A stretch of DNA of 64,000 bases from Melghirimyces thermohalophilus (GCF_900102685.1 NZ_FMZA01000011.1:1-64000), one strand, 5' to 3'; numbered from the stretch's first letter, positions 8,481 through 17,867 are shown. Notes: generated by a model not told the origin, from the letters alone. Translations and numbers: made by a program.

Positions 8481-11376
8481 GACGTTTACCTCCCGCGATG
8501 GTGTCAGTTTTGATGGTTTCCGGATTTAGGGCTTCGGAGAGAATGCGCTCCTGTTCAATATCGTGCACATCGGGCTGCCCCACGGCGGTGCTGGACCGTT
8601 CCGGACGTCCCACATAGCGGACGTCCACTTTGCTCGGCACCGTCTCCCGGAGTCTCGGTTCCATATAGAACCAAGCGCCCATGTTTTTCGGCTCTTCCTG
8701 CAGCCAGACGACTTCTCGCAGGTTCTTCAGCTTCCCGAGTCGGGCCTGAATCTCTTCTTTCGGGAAGGGATACAGCTGTTCCACCCGCAACACATGCAGC
8801 CAATCCGGCTTATGCTCCATACCTTCCAGTTCCGTTTGCAGATCGACCGCTACCTTGCCGCTGGCCAAGACGAGCCGTTTCACCTTCTTCGGTTGATGGC
8901 CCAAAAGCGGCTCTTCAATCACCGGTTGGAAGCTGCCCGATTCAAATTCGGCCGGTTTCGATGCCGATCGTTTGTTCCGGATGAGGCTCTTCGGCGTCAT
9001 CAGGATCAGAGGACGAGCATCCTCTTTTCCAGTCAGGCTCGCCTGGCGGCGCAAGATGTGGAAGTACTGGGCAGCTGTGGTCAGATTTCCGATCACACAG
9101 TTGTTCTCCGCAGCCAATTGCAGGAAACGTTCCAAGCGGGCGCTGGAGTGTTCCGGCCCCTGACCTTCATAGCCATGAGGCAGCAGCATCACCAGACTGG
9201 AGCGCTGCGCCCATTTAGCCCGACCCGCAGACAGGAACTGATCGATAATCACCTGGGCCGCGTTGGCAAAATCGCCAAATTGTGCTTCCCACAGCACCAA
9301 GGTTTCCGGTTCAAACACATTATAGCCATACTCAAATCCCAACACCGAGGCCTCGGACAAGGGGCTGTTGTGGATGGCGAAGGAAGCCTTGGATTGCGGC
9401 AGGGTGTGGAGCGGGCAGAAGGACTTGCCTGTCTCGGGATCATGCAACACCAGGTGCCGGTGGGCAAAGGTGCCCCGCTCCGAATCCTGTCCGGTCAGTC
9501 GAACCGCCCGCCCATCGGACAGGATGGTGGCGAAGGCCAGCGTTTCTGCTAGAGCCCAGTCCACCTGGCCGTCTTCACTCAAAGCTCCGGAACGCCGTTT
9601 CAGCATTTTTTCCAGCTTGGGATACACCTTAAATCCGTCCGGCCACTTTAACAAGTTTTCATTGATCTCGTGCAGGGACGCCAGCGGAACGCCGGTCTGC
9701 ACTTCCGGCAGAGGTCCGGGAACCTTTTCAAACTGCATCCGGTCTTCCACGTTTTCCTCTGTATCCCGGTTTTCCTTCACCTTTTTGTATGCCTTTTTCA
9801 AGCGATCTTGCAGTTTTTTATCAAACGCTTTCAATTGGTCATCGCTGACGATGCCTTCCTTCTTTAATTGTTCGGCATACAGTTTACGAACCGGAGGATG
9901 CTTGTGGATCTGAGCATACATTTTCGGCTGGGTGGCCGAGGGGTCATCCATCTCATTATGACCAAAACGGCGGTAGCCGATTAGATCGATCAGGAAATCC
10001 TTGTGGAAGCGGGCCCGGTATTCAAATGCCAAATGGATAGCGGCCAGGCAGGCTTCCGGATCGTCCGCGTTGACGTGAACCACCGGAATCTCAAAGCCTT
10101 TGGCAAGGTCACTGGAGTAAGTGGTGGAACGGGAATCAAGATGTTCCGTGGTAAAGCCCAGTTGGTTGTTGGCGATAATGTGAATGGTTCCCCCAGTATT
10201 GTAACCCCGCAGCCGGCTCATATTGAGGGTTTCGGCCACGATTCCTTCACCGGGGAAAGCAGCATCGCCGTGGATAAGAACAGAAAGGGCTTTAGTCACG
10301 TCCTGCTCCGGATAACCAGGCTGATTGCGGTTATCCTGGGCAGCACGGGTGTAGCCTTCTACGACAGGATTGACAAACTCCAGGTGGCTCGGGTTGTTTG
10401 CCAAAGTGAGCCGCGTGTGCAAGGTATCGCTTTCATCCACTTTCCGATCCATACCCAGATGGTATTTGACATCTCCTGTCCATCCGTAGTTCAACCCCAT
10501 CGAACCTTCAGAGGGGACCAACTCTTTGTTCGGAGCATGATGGAACTCGGAGAAGATCGCCTCATAGGGTTTGCCCAACACATGGGCCAACACGTTGAGG
10601 CGGCCGCGGTGGGCCATGCCGATCATGACGTTCTTGACGCCGCTGTGGATGCTCTGTTGGACGGCTTCATCCAGCATCGGCACCAGCATATCCACACCCT
10701 CGATGGAAAAGCGTTTTTGCCCCACAAAGGTTTTATGCAGGAATTTCTCAAACCCATCCACTTCGACCAAGCGGTTCAGCACCGACAGCCGCTTCTCTTT
10801 AGATAGGGAGGGAAGGAATTCTTTTGATTCAACCATGTGAAACAACCATCTCCGCTCATCCTGGCTGTGCACATGGGTGAACTCAAAGGCGAGGGATTGT
10901 GTGTAAATCTGACGGAGACGTTTATATACATCCAACCCGGTTTGAATCTCATCTGACTCTTCCGCCCACATCACATGTGCCGGGATCGCATTTAAATCCT
11001 CATCGCTCAGTCCGTAATGAGCTGGATCGAGAATGGGGCTGGGCGAACTTCCATGCACGCCCAACGGGTCGATTCGCGCATCCAAATGCCCGTAAGTGCG
11101 AATTTTATGGGCGAGTTTCTCAGCTGCAACCACTTTTTTCAAATCGTAACCCGCGGAAGAGGAGGCTGACGGCTGTTGAACGGCACCACCAGCAGCGAGT
11201 TCCCCCTGTTCCAGCGAGGCCGGGGGAGGTCCCCATTGGTCGAAAAGCTCTTTTAGTTCAGGCTCCACGGCCTCCGGATCCTGGCGATACCGATCGTATT
11301 CATCCAGAAGATATGCCAGGTTGTGGCCGTGGACGCCTTGCCATGGCGTTCCCATTCCAGGCTTCCCTGTAGACAT
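8473..11376 (-). CDS. odhA: 2-oxoglutarate dehydrogenase E1 component
   Basis: 967 residues, the normal length for Bacillus-type OdhA. The N-terminal segment has the short conserved helix [18 protein letters not shown]; the thiamine-diphosphate domain has [16 protein letters not shown] and [14 protein letters not shown], then the transketolase-like pyrimidine domain with [21 protein letters not shown] and the C-terminal domain ([14 protein letters not shown]). It decarboxylates 2-oxoglutarate and succinylates the lipoyl group of OdhB. GGAGGT lies 8 bases before the ATG. First gene of the odhAB operon, with a promoter at 11512-11540 and a 135-base leader. Confidence 0.97.
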   Translation of the reverse strand: MSTGKPGMGTPWQGVHGHNLAYLLDEYDRYRQDPEAVEPELKELFDQWGPPPASLEQGELAAGGAVQQPSASSSAGYDLKKVVAAEKLAHKIRTYGHLDARIDPLGVHGSSPSPILDPAHYGLSDEDLNAIPAHVMWAEESDEIQTGLDVYKRLRQIYTQSLAFEFTHVHSQDERRWLFHMVESKEFLPSLSKEKRLSVLNRLVEVDGFEKFLHKTFVGQKRFSIEGVDMLVPMLDEAVQQSIHSGVKNVMIGMAHRGRLNVLAHVLGKPYEAIFSEFHHAPNKELVPSEGSMGLNYGWTGDVKYHLGMDRKVDESDTLHTRLTLANNPSHLEFVNPVVEGYTRAAQDNRNQPGYPEQDVTKALSVLIHGDAAFPGEGIVAETLNMSRLRGYNTGGTIHIIANNQLGFTTEHLDSRSTTYSSDLAKGFEIPVVHVNADDPEACLAAIHLAFEYRARFHKDFLIDLIGYRRFGHNEMDDPSATQPKMYAQIHKHPPVRKLYAEQLKKEGIVSDDQLKAFDKKLQDRLKKAYKKVKENRDTEENVEDRMQFEKVPGPLPEVQTGVPLASLHEINENLLKWPDGFKVYPKLEKMLKRRSGALSEDGQVDWALAETLAFATILSDGRAVRLTGQDSERGTFAHRHLVLHDPETGKSFCPLHTLPQSKASFAIHNSPLSEASVLGFEYGYNVFEPETLVLWEAQFGDFANAAQVIIDQFLSAGRAKWAQRSSLVMLLPHGYEGQGPEHSSARLERFLQLAAENNCVIGNLTTAAQYFHILRRQASLTGKEDARPLILMTPKSLIRNKRSASKPAEFESGSFQPVIEEPLLGHQPKKVKRLVLASGKVAVDLQTELEGMEHKPDWLHVLRVEQLYPFPKEEIQARLGKLKNLREVVWLQEEPKNMGAWFYMEPRLRETVPSKVDVRYVGRPERSSTAVGQPDVHDIEQERILSEALNPETIKTDTIAGGKRHA

Positions 11377-11511
11377 CCGATGTTACCTCCAACTACATTT
11401 TATTAGGGTTCCACTGATGGAGTCCTGATGAGCAGATTGCGAATCCGCTTCCGAAAACACCTATAAAGGCCAGGAGCCACCATTCCCTCATCCTTATGGA
11501 TCCTCGCCTTT

Positions 11512-11540
11512 ATTATATATTGATGGGCGCTCTCGGTAAA
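11512..11540 (-). promoter_or_regulatory. Likely sigma-A promoter of odhAB
   Basis: On the minus strand TTTACC, a 17-base spacer and TATAAT. The rest of the 569-base gap 11377-11945 holds the leader, no gene I can support, and the terminator of the next gene upstream. Confidence 0.55.
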
Positions 11541-11900
11541 ATTTCTCATAATAGGGACGACGCGATACATCCTCCCTCGTTGACTGAGGAGACAGCTCTC
11601 CCCGATTGTTGAATCATCCATGCTTTTCTTGGCAAAAAAGGAAACGGTTGACGGTGAGGTATAATTAGGGACTCTTTTCCTACGACCCTCCTCAGCTCCC
11701 GGGTTGGTAGCTAAGATAATGTGAAATACACCAAATGCATCTTGACACATCAAACGTACGTTGTCGACCCCTGTTTTCATCCCTTTGGTACGGTTAGAGA
11801 TAGTGGGAAAGAACGTCCTTCTTCCAGATGATCATTCCTTTCTTTATCCTTTGTATCCAAGTGATAAACATCTTTTTTCATTAGAGGGTTCTTTGCAGTC

Positions 11901-11937
11901 AAAAAAAAGACCCGGCACAGGTTGGATGTGCCGAGTC
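11901..11937 (-). terminator. Terminator of the SCP2 gene
   Basis: An 11-bp stem with one mismatch (11909-11919 with 11927-11937) followed on the minus strand by eight T. Confidence 0.85.
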
Positions 11938-11945
11938 CTGCAGTT

Positions 11946-12311
11946 TTATTTGTATTGACTGGTATCGTATTTCCGCAGCAAGCTTTCCAGCTTGATCGCC
12001 AGTCCGATATCTCCTTTCACCTTCAGTTTTCCTGACATAAAGGCGGCAGTCCCGTTCAAGTTACCTACGAGCAAATCTTTAAAATCTGACGCCCCCATCT
12101 GCAAGGTGCAATCCGGTTCAGCAGGAGTCCCTTTTTCCACTTTTGCCTTACCGTCGGACAGGTGCAGCTGATAGGTGCCTTCCTCTTCTCCAGTGATATC
12201 GTACTGATAGACCACATTCAACCCTTCAATCGGCTTGGGATCCGCTTGCAAATTCTTTTCAATCTCCTCCCAAGCTTCATCGACAGTGTACTCCTGAATG
12301 TTTTTGGCCAT
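11946..12311 (-). CDS. SCP2 sterol-carrier-domain protein
   Basis: 121 residues from the ATG giving MAKNIQEY; AAGGGG is 8 bases upstream, better than an ATG nine codons earlier. The sequence is one SCP2 domain: VVYQYDITGEEEGTYQLHLSDGKAKV, then DCTLQMGASDFKDLLVGNLNGTAAFMSGKLKVKGD. Such small soluble proteins bind acyl-CoA or other lipids in a hydrophobic tunnel. It follows the two acyl-CoA dehydrogenase genes on the same strand with a 75-base gap, so a role as an acyl-CoA carrier in the same pathway is a reasonable inference. Confidence 0.88.
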   Translation of the reverse strand: MAKNIQEYTVDEAWEEIEKNLQADPKPIEGLNVVYQYDITGEEEGTYQLHLSDGKAKVEKGTPAEPDCTLQMGASDFKDLLVGNLNGTAAFMSGKLKVKGDIGLAIKLESLLRKYDTSQYK

Positions 12312-12386
12312 TTCCCTTACCCCTTTCTTCATGTTCAAATAATCATATGATGGTCAACCGGCAAGTGATGCCGTGGGACCTCTTGT

Positions 12387-13601
12387 TCAGACACGCACAC
12401 CGTGCGGTTCGTACAGTTGACGCGCAGTCACCAGGTGTTGAATTTGGTTGGTTCCTTCGAAGATGTCGAAGATTTTGGCATCTCGGTAAAGCTTCTCGAC
12501 GATATGTTGCTCCAACCCGATGGGACCGAGGAGTTCCAGACACTTGGCGCAGACGTCAAGCGCGATTTTTCCCGCATAAGCTTTACACATGGCGGCTTCC
12601 TTGGCATTGGGTTGACCGATATCCGCCTTCCAGGCCGCTTCCCATGTGAGCAGTCGGGCAGCCTCAATATCCAGTTCCGCGTCAGCCAACAACTCCGACG
12701 CTCGATGGTAAAAAGAGCCTTGCTTGGGATATTCGCGGCGAACCAAATCTAAGGTGTACTCATAGGCAGCGCGGGCGATCCCAATCGCCATCGAGGCCAC
12801 GATCGGCCGGGTGTTGTCAAAGGTTTTCATGGCCACCCGGAATCCTGAGGGGCCTGAAGCCTTGGCCTGGTAGTACTCCTCGCCGCCGAGAAGGTTTTCG
12901 TCAGGAACGAAGCAATCCTCAAACAACAGCTCAGCCGTCTCGGAAGCGCGAATGCCCATTTTGTGAGCTAACCGGGTGCAGCTGAAGCCAGGCGTTCCCT
13001 TTTCCACCACAAAGGCCCGGTGGCCGGCACGTCCCAAACTCCGGTCGATGGTAGCAAACACCACCACCCACGAGGCTCGCCCACCGTTGGTGATAAAGAT
13101 CTTCTGCCCGTTGAGCACATAACCGCCCTCCACTTTTTTAGCGGTGGTGCGGATTCCAGAGACATCGGAGCCGGCATCGGGTTCCGTCAAGGCGTAAGCT
13201 CCCCAGCGGGGCGGCTCATCCCGGGAAAAGATGGACAAAAAACGCTCCTTCTGTTCCGGCGTCCCACTGGACTGTACCGGCGGTCCGCCCAGGCCCGGAC
13301 CGGGAAGCGTCAAGGCGATCGCCGGGTCCCCCCAGCCCAGCTCCTCAGAAGCGATGACCGCCAAACGATTCCCCTGGCGCTCGGTTTTCTTTTTCTCACC
13401 GGATCCCGATTTCTGCTTATCCCCCCCGAAGGAGGAAGTACTTAGCTGAATTCCCAGCTGGTTGATCCGCTCCAGCCACTCGTCAGGCACCTTGCCCAAC
13501 CGATCCGCTTCCATGGAGATCGGACGCATTTCATTTTCGGCGAACCAATGGACAATCTCTTTCACTTGCTGCTGATGGTCGGACAATTGAAAGGAAATCA
13601 T
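12387..13601 (-). CDS. Acyl-CoA dehydrogenase (catalytically competent member of a pair)
   Basis: 404 residues. N-terminal helical domain (LSDHQQQVKEIVHWFAENEM), middle beta domain with the ALTEPDAGSDVSG and GQKIFITNGG motifs, and C-terminal domain ending FDIFEGTNQIQHLVTARQL, whose Glu in FEGT matches the catalytic base of medium-chain type enzymes. A charged insert (KQKSGSGEKKKTERQ) near residue 62 is unusual. FAD-dependent alpha,beta-dehydrogenation of an acyl-CoA is expected; the chain is not predictable. It starts 12 bases after the upstream dehydrogenase gene with a GGGGGGT site, so the two are co-transcribed. Confidence 0.92.
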   Translation of the reverse strand: MISFQLSDHQQQVKEIVHWFAENEMRPISMEADRLGKVPDEWLERINQLGIQLSTSSFGGDKQKSGSGEKKKTERQGNRLAVIASEELGWGDPAIALTLPGPGLGGPPVQSSGTPEQKERFLSIFSRDEPPRWGAYALTEPDAGSDVSGIRTTAKKVEGGYVLNGQKIFITNGGRASWVVVFATIDRSLGRAGHRAFVVEKGTPGFSCTRLAHKMGIRASETAELLFEDCFVPDENLLGGEEYYQAKASGPSGFRVAMKTFDNTRPIVASMAIGIARAAYEYTLDLVRREYPKQGSFYHRASELLADAELDIEAARLLTWEAAWKADIGQPNAKEAAMCKAYAGKIALDVCAKCLELLGPIGLEQHIVEKLYRDAKIFDIFEGTNQIQHLVTARQLYEPHGVRV

Positions 13602-13613
13602 CGGATACCCCCC

Positions 13614-14756
13614 TTAAACCTCAATTGGAACCTTTCTGTCCAGCAACTGTTCCCCCCGTTGGATCAGGAGCTCCCCTTCCCGTCCGTATAGGAGGGTTTG
13701 CGCTTCGGCGTCCCGCATCCACTTTTCCACAGGGAATTCCTGCACATACCCGTGGCCGCCGAGCAGCTGAACACCGGAATCGCTGACGAACCGGAGGGCT
13801 CGATGAACCCGGCCCAATGTGCTGGAAGCTGCTACCTCCCCTTTATCCCCGTCGATATCCGCCGCCGCACGTAGCACCAGATGGCGCATCGCCTGAGTTT
13901 CGATGGCCATGCCAGCGAGGGTAAAGGAGACGCCCTGAAATTTGGCGATTTCCTGGCCAAAAGCTTTCCGTTGTGCCGTGTATTCGGTGACGTAAGAAAC
14001 CGCGGCATCCATCAGCCCTATCTCCTTGGATGCCTCCAACACTTGAATGCGGCGCAACGCTTTTGCCAGGAGGTCCTTTGCCTCATCTCCTTTGGCCAAC
14101 ACCTGATCTGAGGAGATCTTCTCCTCGTCAAAACGGATCCGAGCACAACCGGAGGCTAGCAACCCGAGGCGGTAGTCCCCCGCTTCTGCTTGCCAGCGGT
14201 TGCCCTTTTGTCGATCCAACCACAGCAGGAGGGTTTCCCCTTGGGAGTCGACGGCCGAGACGAGCAAGTAGTCCGCAAAGGCCGCCAATCGAACCGGCTG
14301 AGACGTGCCATTTAACACGTAACCGGTTTCATCCGCAGACGTGATGGTGACACCCTGGGGAATTTCACCCTCAGCGGCATGAAGGAAAGCGACTGTGGGC
14401 CATGTACCCTTTTGCCCCGCCTCTTTGTAAGACGCAAGTAAGGGATGATCGGGGATGAAGCGAAACAGGGAAGCAGCATCTCCAGCGCCGGGCAGCCCCT
14501 GAACCACTCCCAGATCACCAGAGCTGAGTGCCTCCAGAATCTGTACCTGGGAAATTAAAGGCATCTCCAAACCGCCCCAACTTTCAGGCAGTTCCAGGGA
14601 TGCGAAACCCACTTCCTCGATTTTTTTCACCAATTCGGGATGGACACGCCCTTCCTGTTCACACTCCCGAGCCAGGGGACGAATCCGCTCCTTGGCGAAG
14701 TCTCTCGCCAAATCAACAAAGGCCTGTTCATCTTCCGTAGGCTGAAAAGAAACCAT
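13614..14756 (-). CDS. Acyl-CoA dehydrogenase-like protein lacking the usual catalytic Glu
   Basis: 380 residues from ATG MVSFQPTED with AGGAGGAGGG upstream. The fold is that of acyl-CoA dehydrogenases (ELPESWGGLEMPLISQVQILEALS; YVTEYTAQRKAFGQEIAKFQG; GGHGYVQEFPVEKWMRDAE). The position of the usual YEGT reads LLYGREGELL, so the catalytic Glu appears replaced by Gly. It is also poor in the glycine-rich middle motif (FLHAAEGEIPQGV). As first gene of the pair it may be a structural or regulatory partner of the enzyme at 12387-13601, as in heteromeric FadE complexes; some families keep the base elsewhere, so inactivity is not proven. Confidence 0.85.
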   Translation of the reverse strand: MVSFQPTEDEQAFVDLARDFAKERIRPLARECEQEGRVHPELVKKIEEVGFASLELPESWGGLEMPLISQVQILEALSSGDLGVVQGLPGAGDAASLFRFIPDHPLLASYKEAGQKGTWPTVAFLHAAEGEIPQGVTITSADETGYVLNGTSQPVRLAAFADYLLVSAVDSQGETLLLWLDRQKGNRWQAEAGDYRLGLLASGCARIRFDEEKISSDQVLAKGDEAKDLLAKALRRIQVLEASKEIGLMDAAVSYVTEYTAQRKAFGQEIAKFQGVSFTLAGMAIETQAMRHLVLRAAADIDGDKGEVAASSTLGRVHRALRFVSDSGVQLLGGHGYVQEFPVEKWMRDAEAQTLLYGREGELLIQRGEQLLDRKVPIEV

Positions 14757-14842
14757 TGGACACCCTCCTCCTCTAAAATGGATACCCTTGCACAATCAAT
14801 CCCCTACTCCACCCTGTCTGCACACAGAAGCTTTATCATTCG

Positions 14843-14860
14843 TACCAGTACGTACTGGTA
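14843..14860. promoter_or_regulatory. Perfect 18-bp palindrome, likely TetR-family operator
   Basis: TACCAGTACGTACTGGTA reads the same on both strands and lies 87 bases before the acyl-CoA dehydrogenase start, in the promoter region. TetR-type fatty-acid and acyl-CoA repressors use operators of this size and symmetry. No intact tetR gene is adjacent. Confidence 0.6.
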
Positions 14861-14929
14861 TTTTAAATCGACGGACATCTTCTGTCAACACACATTTCTG
14901 ATATATCGAAATCGGCTGCTATTATAAAT

Positions 14930-14942
14930 TAACTGTCAGTTA
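14930..14942. promoter_or_regulatory. Inverted repeat upstream of the peptide-receptor gene
   Basis: TAACTG-T-CAGTTA is a perfect 6-bp inverted repeat 79 bases before the start at 15021. A -10-like TATAAA lies at 14978-14983 with a weak -35. It could be the binding box of the receptor itself; this is a guess from position. Confidence 0.3.
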
Positions 14943-15020
14943 TGTAAAATAAACATTTCCTACAACCTGTTAGTTGTTATAAAATTAGGGAAACAATCAA
15001 TAAAAGGAGGTCTTATATCG

Positions 15021-16358
15021 TTGACCACTCACTTCGAGTTGCCAAAAATGGGCGAAATCATCAGAAGGGTGCGGAAAATTAAAGGCCTGCGGCTGGAGGA
15101 TTTGGCCGATGAACAAATTTCCCCCGCGACCATCTCCAATATCGAGCGCGGCGTTCCCCATGTGAAACAGGACAAGCTTTACTACCTGATGGAAAAACTA
15201 GGGATATCTATGGAGCAGATTCCGGAGTTAATAAAGGGCGAAGAAGAAAAGTTGCAAGAGTTAAAAACCAAACTGATCTCCTACGAATCCCTGAGCAGCA
15301 TGGGCAAGCATGAGTTGTGTCTGCAAAAGCTGAAAGAGTTGGAAGCGGAGATCGATGACTCCCACCCCTACGCCCCTGACTATTATTATATTCAGGGGAA
15401 GTGTTACAGGCATCTCAAAAAATGGAGACAGGCGGAGAATGCTTATTATCAGGCCATTCGCGTGAGCCAACACACTCCTACAGATACCGAAGCCGCCGCC
15501 TTTAACGAACTAAGCCTCTGCAGTTTTTATCAAAACGATCTGGAACAGGCGCTCCAATACGTCGAAAGCGGTATCGACGCCTTTGCCGGTCGGGGAAATC
15601 GCTCCCAGATCATCTATATCCTCAAGCGGAACAAAGGCATCTACCTGGAACGGTTAGGCCGACTCGGGGAAGCGATGCGGGTAGTGGATGAAACATGGGA
15701 CCAATTGTCGGAAATCGAGCAGGTGGAGACGACGCTGGTCTTTTACTGGCTGCGGGCGGAACTCTCCCGCAGAACAGGCGTGCTGGACCAAGCCGTCGAG
15801 TATGCCCAGACCGGTCTAGAATTAGCCCGCTTGAACCGGGATTTTTCCATGATGTTCGACTTTTGGACCGTACTCGGCAGCACCTATATTCAGTTAAAAA
15901 AATGGGAGCGGGCCGAACACTGTTTTGATATGGCACTTCAATTAAAAGATCGATTACCTGATTTTGACGAGGACAAATTTATTATCACCTATACCCGACT
16001 GGGACTACTTTATATGAAATTTAACCGCAATGAGGATGCTGTTATCGCCGTACAAAAGGCGATCGCGATTGGAGAAAGGATGAATGACGCCCCCCACCTG
16101 GCCAACGCCCTCCACGCCATGGGGGACTATTACCGTTTGCAGGACGACCGGCAGGAAGCGGCTGCCTACTACCGACGGGAGCTGGAACTTGCCGAAAGCC
16201 ACGGCCTTCACCAACAAACCTATCAAGCCATGCTTCGCCTGGCCGAATGTTTGGAAGAAGTGGATAAAAAGGAATTTCAACAGTTAACTAGAAATATGTA
16301 TAGACTACAGTTGAAATTGCAAAATGAGGAGGGCTCAATTCTTGAAAAAGTGGAGTAA
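15021..16358 (+). CDS. RRNPP-family quorum-sensing receptor (HTH plus TPR, NprR/PlcR-like)
   Basis: 445 residues from a TTG with AAAGGAGGT 9 bases upstream. Residues 10-70 form an XRE helix-turn-helix (EIIRRVRKIKGLRLEDLADEQ, then ATISNIERG). The rest is TPR repeats: YYYIQGKCYRHLKKWRQAE, AAAFNELSLCSFYQNDLEQAL, FWTVLGSTYIQLKKWERAEHC, YTRLGLLYMKFNRNEDAV, ANALHAMGDYYRLQDDRQEAA. This is the layout of receptors that bind a re-imported peptide and switch transcription or partner binding. The 3' end overlaps the propeptide gene by 17 bases, the classical receptor-peptide arrangement. It sits between a divergent acyl-CoA dehydrogenase operon and a convergent hydrolase; its targets are unknown. Confidence 0.92.
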   Translation: MTTHFELPKMGEIIRRVRKIKGLRLEDLADEQISPATISNIERGVPHVKQDKLYYLMEKLGISMEQIPELIKGEEEKLQELKTKLISYESLSSMGKHELCLQKLKELEAEIDDSHPYAPDYYYIQGKCYRHLKKWRQAENAYYQAIRVSQHTPTDTEAAAFNELSLCSFYQNDLEQALQYVESGIDAFAGRGNRSQIIYILKRNKGIYLERLGRLGEAMRVVDETWDQLSEIEQVETTLVFYWLRAELSRRTGVLDQAVEYAQTGLELARLNRDFSMMFDFWTVLGSTYIQLKKWERAEHCFDMALQLKDRLPDFDEDKFIITYTRLGLLYMKFNRNEDAVIAVQKAIAIGERMNDAPHLANALHAMGDYYRLQDDRQEAAAYYRRELELAESHGLHQQTYQAMLRLAECLEEVDKKEFQQLTRNMYRLQLKLQNEEGSILEKVE

Positions 16359-16503
16359 AAACTTCCTGTTCGTCCTGATCACCGGTGTCATCTTATCAAC
16401 TACATTCCATGCTGCCCCAACACTCGATTCAGCCCAATCAACTGATAGTAAACCTGGAGGACATTCAGCCCAATCAACTAATAGTAAACCTGGAGGACAT
16501 TAA
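16342..16503 (+). CDS. Secreted pheromone propeptide with a duplicated C-terminal unit
   Basis: 53 codons from a TTG with GAGGAGGG 8 bases upstream, inside the end of the receptor gene. Residues 2-6 are basic (KKWSK). Residues 7-22 are hydrophobic, and an AXA-like site lies near residues 23-26 (FHAAP), so it should be exported by Sec. The rest holds two tandem 12-residue units, SAQSTDSKPGGH (30-41) and SAQSTNSKPGGH (42-53), the second ending at the stop codon. NprX of the Bacillus cereus group matures to SKPDIVG, so a mature peptide beginning SKP is plausible here, for example SKPGGH. Export, trimming and Opp import are inferred. Confidence 0.85.
   Translation: MKKWSKNFLFVLITGVILSTTFHAAPTLDSAQSTDSKPGGHSAQSTNSKPGGH
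16429..16500 (+). repeat. Two tandem 36-bp repeats in the propeptide gene
   Basis: 16429-16464 and 16465-16500 differ by one base (G to A, changing Asp to Asn). Near identity at DNA level means the duplication is recent or kept uniform. Confidence 0.97.
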
Positions 16504-16504
16504 G

Positions 16505-16540
16505 AGAAAACCGGGCGGAGCTTTCTCCGCCCGGTTTTCT
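16505..16540. terminator. Terminator between the propeptide gene and the convergent hydrolase gene
   Basis: A perfect 16-bp stem (16505-16520 with 16525-16540) with a 4-base loop; it starts one base after the propeptide stop codon and can serve both strands. Confidence 0.88.
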
Positions 16541-16563
16541 TGTTTGCATTAAGGGGTTCATCT

Positions 16564-17682
16564 TCACGATTCTCCCTTATCGATCCAATCCACCAGCGGA
16601 CTCCCATTTCCTCCCCATTGATATTGGAAAAAGGAGCGGATCCGGTCCTCTGTGATCTCTTCCAGGGTAGAGGGTTCCCACCGGGGGGAACGATCTTTAT
16701 CGACCAGCACCGAGCGAACCCCCTCATAAAAGTCCTCGCACTTCATAAAATTCATCGCCAAGCTCAATTCCATGGCCAAGCATTCTCGGAGCGACCGTTT
16801 TTGCCCCAGCTGAAGTTGGCGCAGGGTGACTTTCAATGACGTCGGAGATTTGGATCGGATGTTATTCATTCTCTTCTGCGCCCATTCATCGCCCGATTCC
16901 GCCGCTTTCTCCAGGGAAGAAAGGATCGCCTCCACGGTGTCAAACCGAAAGTGGAGATCAATCTGTTCCCGCTGCAACGGGAGGGTGGAGGACGGAGCCG
17001 TCGCGGAACCGTATTGCTCCAAGAGGTGATCCAGCTCCTGCCGGACGGATTCCGGTGACCATCTTTTTTCCATCAAGGCCTGTTTCAGCGCCGGCCATGT
17101 CGCGCGGGCCACATACCAGTCGGCGGCCCCGATGGAAAGGAGATCCCCCGAGCGGAGCACCTCAGAGGTTAAGGCGAGATAACGTCCTACACACCCCGGC
17201 ATTTGATTTAAAAACCAGCTGGCCCCCACATCAGGGAAAAAGCCGATATTCATCTCAGGCATGGCCCATTTGGTCGTTTCCGTTACGATACGATGGGAAG
17301 CGCCGATGGAAATGCCGACACCGCCTCCCATCACCACCCCGTCCATATAGACGAGCACCGGCTTCGGATAGCGGTGGATTTCGTCATCCATCCGATACTC
17401 AGTGGAAAAAAAGGAGGCCGCATAAGCTTCCACGCCATGATCCCTTAATTCGTACAACCGGCGCATATCGCCCCCGGCACACAATCCTTTCTCCCCTTCT
17501 CCTTCGATACAGACCAGAGCCACCTGATCATCTTCTCTCCAGTCCCGCAGTTGCCGCTCCATGATTTTCACCATTTCTTCATTTAAGGCGTTTAATGCCC
17601 GTGGGCGATTGAGTCGGATCCAACCAACGCCGTTTACGATTTGCGTTCGCACACTCGTTTCATCACTCAACGTCAAAACCAC
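16564..17682 (-). CDS. 3-hydroxyisobutyryl-CoA hydrolase-type crotonase
   Basis: 372 residues from GTG; a TTG four codons later is better placed after AAAGGTGG. The crotonase fold shows GVGWIRLNRPRALNALNEEM, the oxyanion-hole segments GLCAGGDMRRL and DGVVMGGGVGISIGASHRI, and the MPEMNIGFFPDVGASWFL motif that separates hydroxyisobutyryl-CoA hydrolases from enoyl-CoA hydratases; the Glu in this motif and the Asp in FPDVG are catalytic. It hydrolyses 3-hydroxyisobutyryl-CoA in valine breakdown, though some family members act on other acyl-CoAs. Monocistronic and convergent with the receptor-peptide pair. Confidence 0.88.
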   Translation of the reverse strand: MVLTLSDETSVRTQIVNGVGWIRLNRPRALNALNEEMVKIMERQLRDWREDDQVALVCIEGEGEKGLCAGGDMRRLYELRDHGVEAYAASFFSTEYRMDDEIHRYPKPVLVYMDGVVMGGGVGISIGASHRIVTETTKWAMPEMNIGFFPDVGASWFLNQMPGCVGRYLALTSEVLRSGDLLSIGAADWYVARATWPALKQALMEKRWSPESVRQELDHLLEQYGSATAPSSTLPLQREQIDLHFRFDTVEAILSSLEKAAESGDEWAQKRMNNIRSKSPTSLKVTLRQLQLGQKRSLRECLAMELSLAMNFMKCEDFYEGVRSVLVDKDRSPRWEPSTLEEITEDRIRSFFQYQWGGNGSPLVDWIDKGES

Positions 17683-17867
17683 CTTTACCTTGTTGGATAC
17701 CTAAACTTGTCAGCGGTTTTTGGATGATCACACAGGTTGAATCACTATTATTTTATCGTAAGCAAAACCAGATGAAAGCACTTCCTTATAAAAAAATCCC
17801 CGCAAAGAATCGGCAAACCGATCCCTTACAGGGTCCATGAAAAATCCACATCAGACCGGATAAAAGG

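Noticed and set aside
7314-8513. Plus-strand open frame of 399 codons
   Set aside because: Antisense shadow of odhB; composition is that of a mirrored coding frame.
8563-10806. Two plus-strand open frames of 329 and 267 codons
   Set aside because: Antisense to odhA, which matches its family over the full length.
11403-11780. Minus-strand open frame of 125 codons in the odhA upstream gap
   Set aside because: No ribosome site or recognisable domain, and the odhAB promoter lies inside it.
17790-17850. Possible sigK terminator (GGATCGG / CCGATTC)
   Set aside because: The T-run is about a dozen bases from the stem, so it does not meet the usual form.
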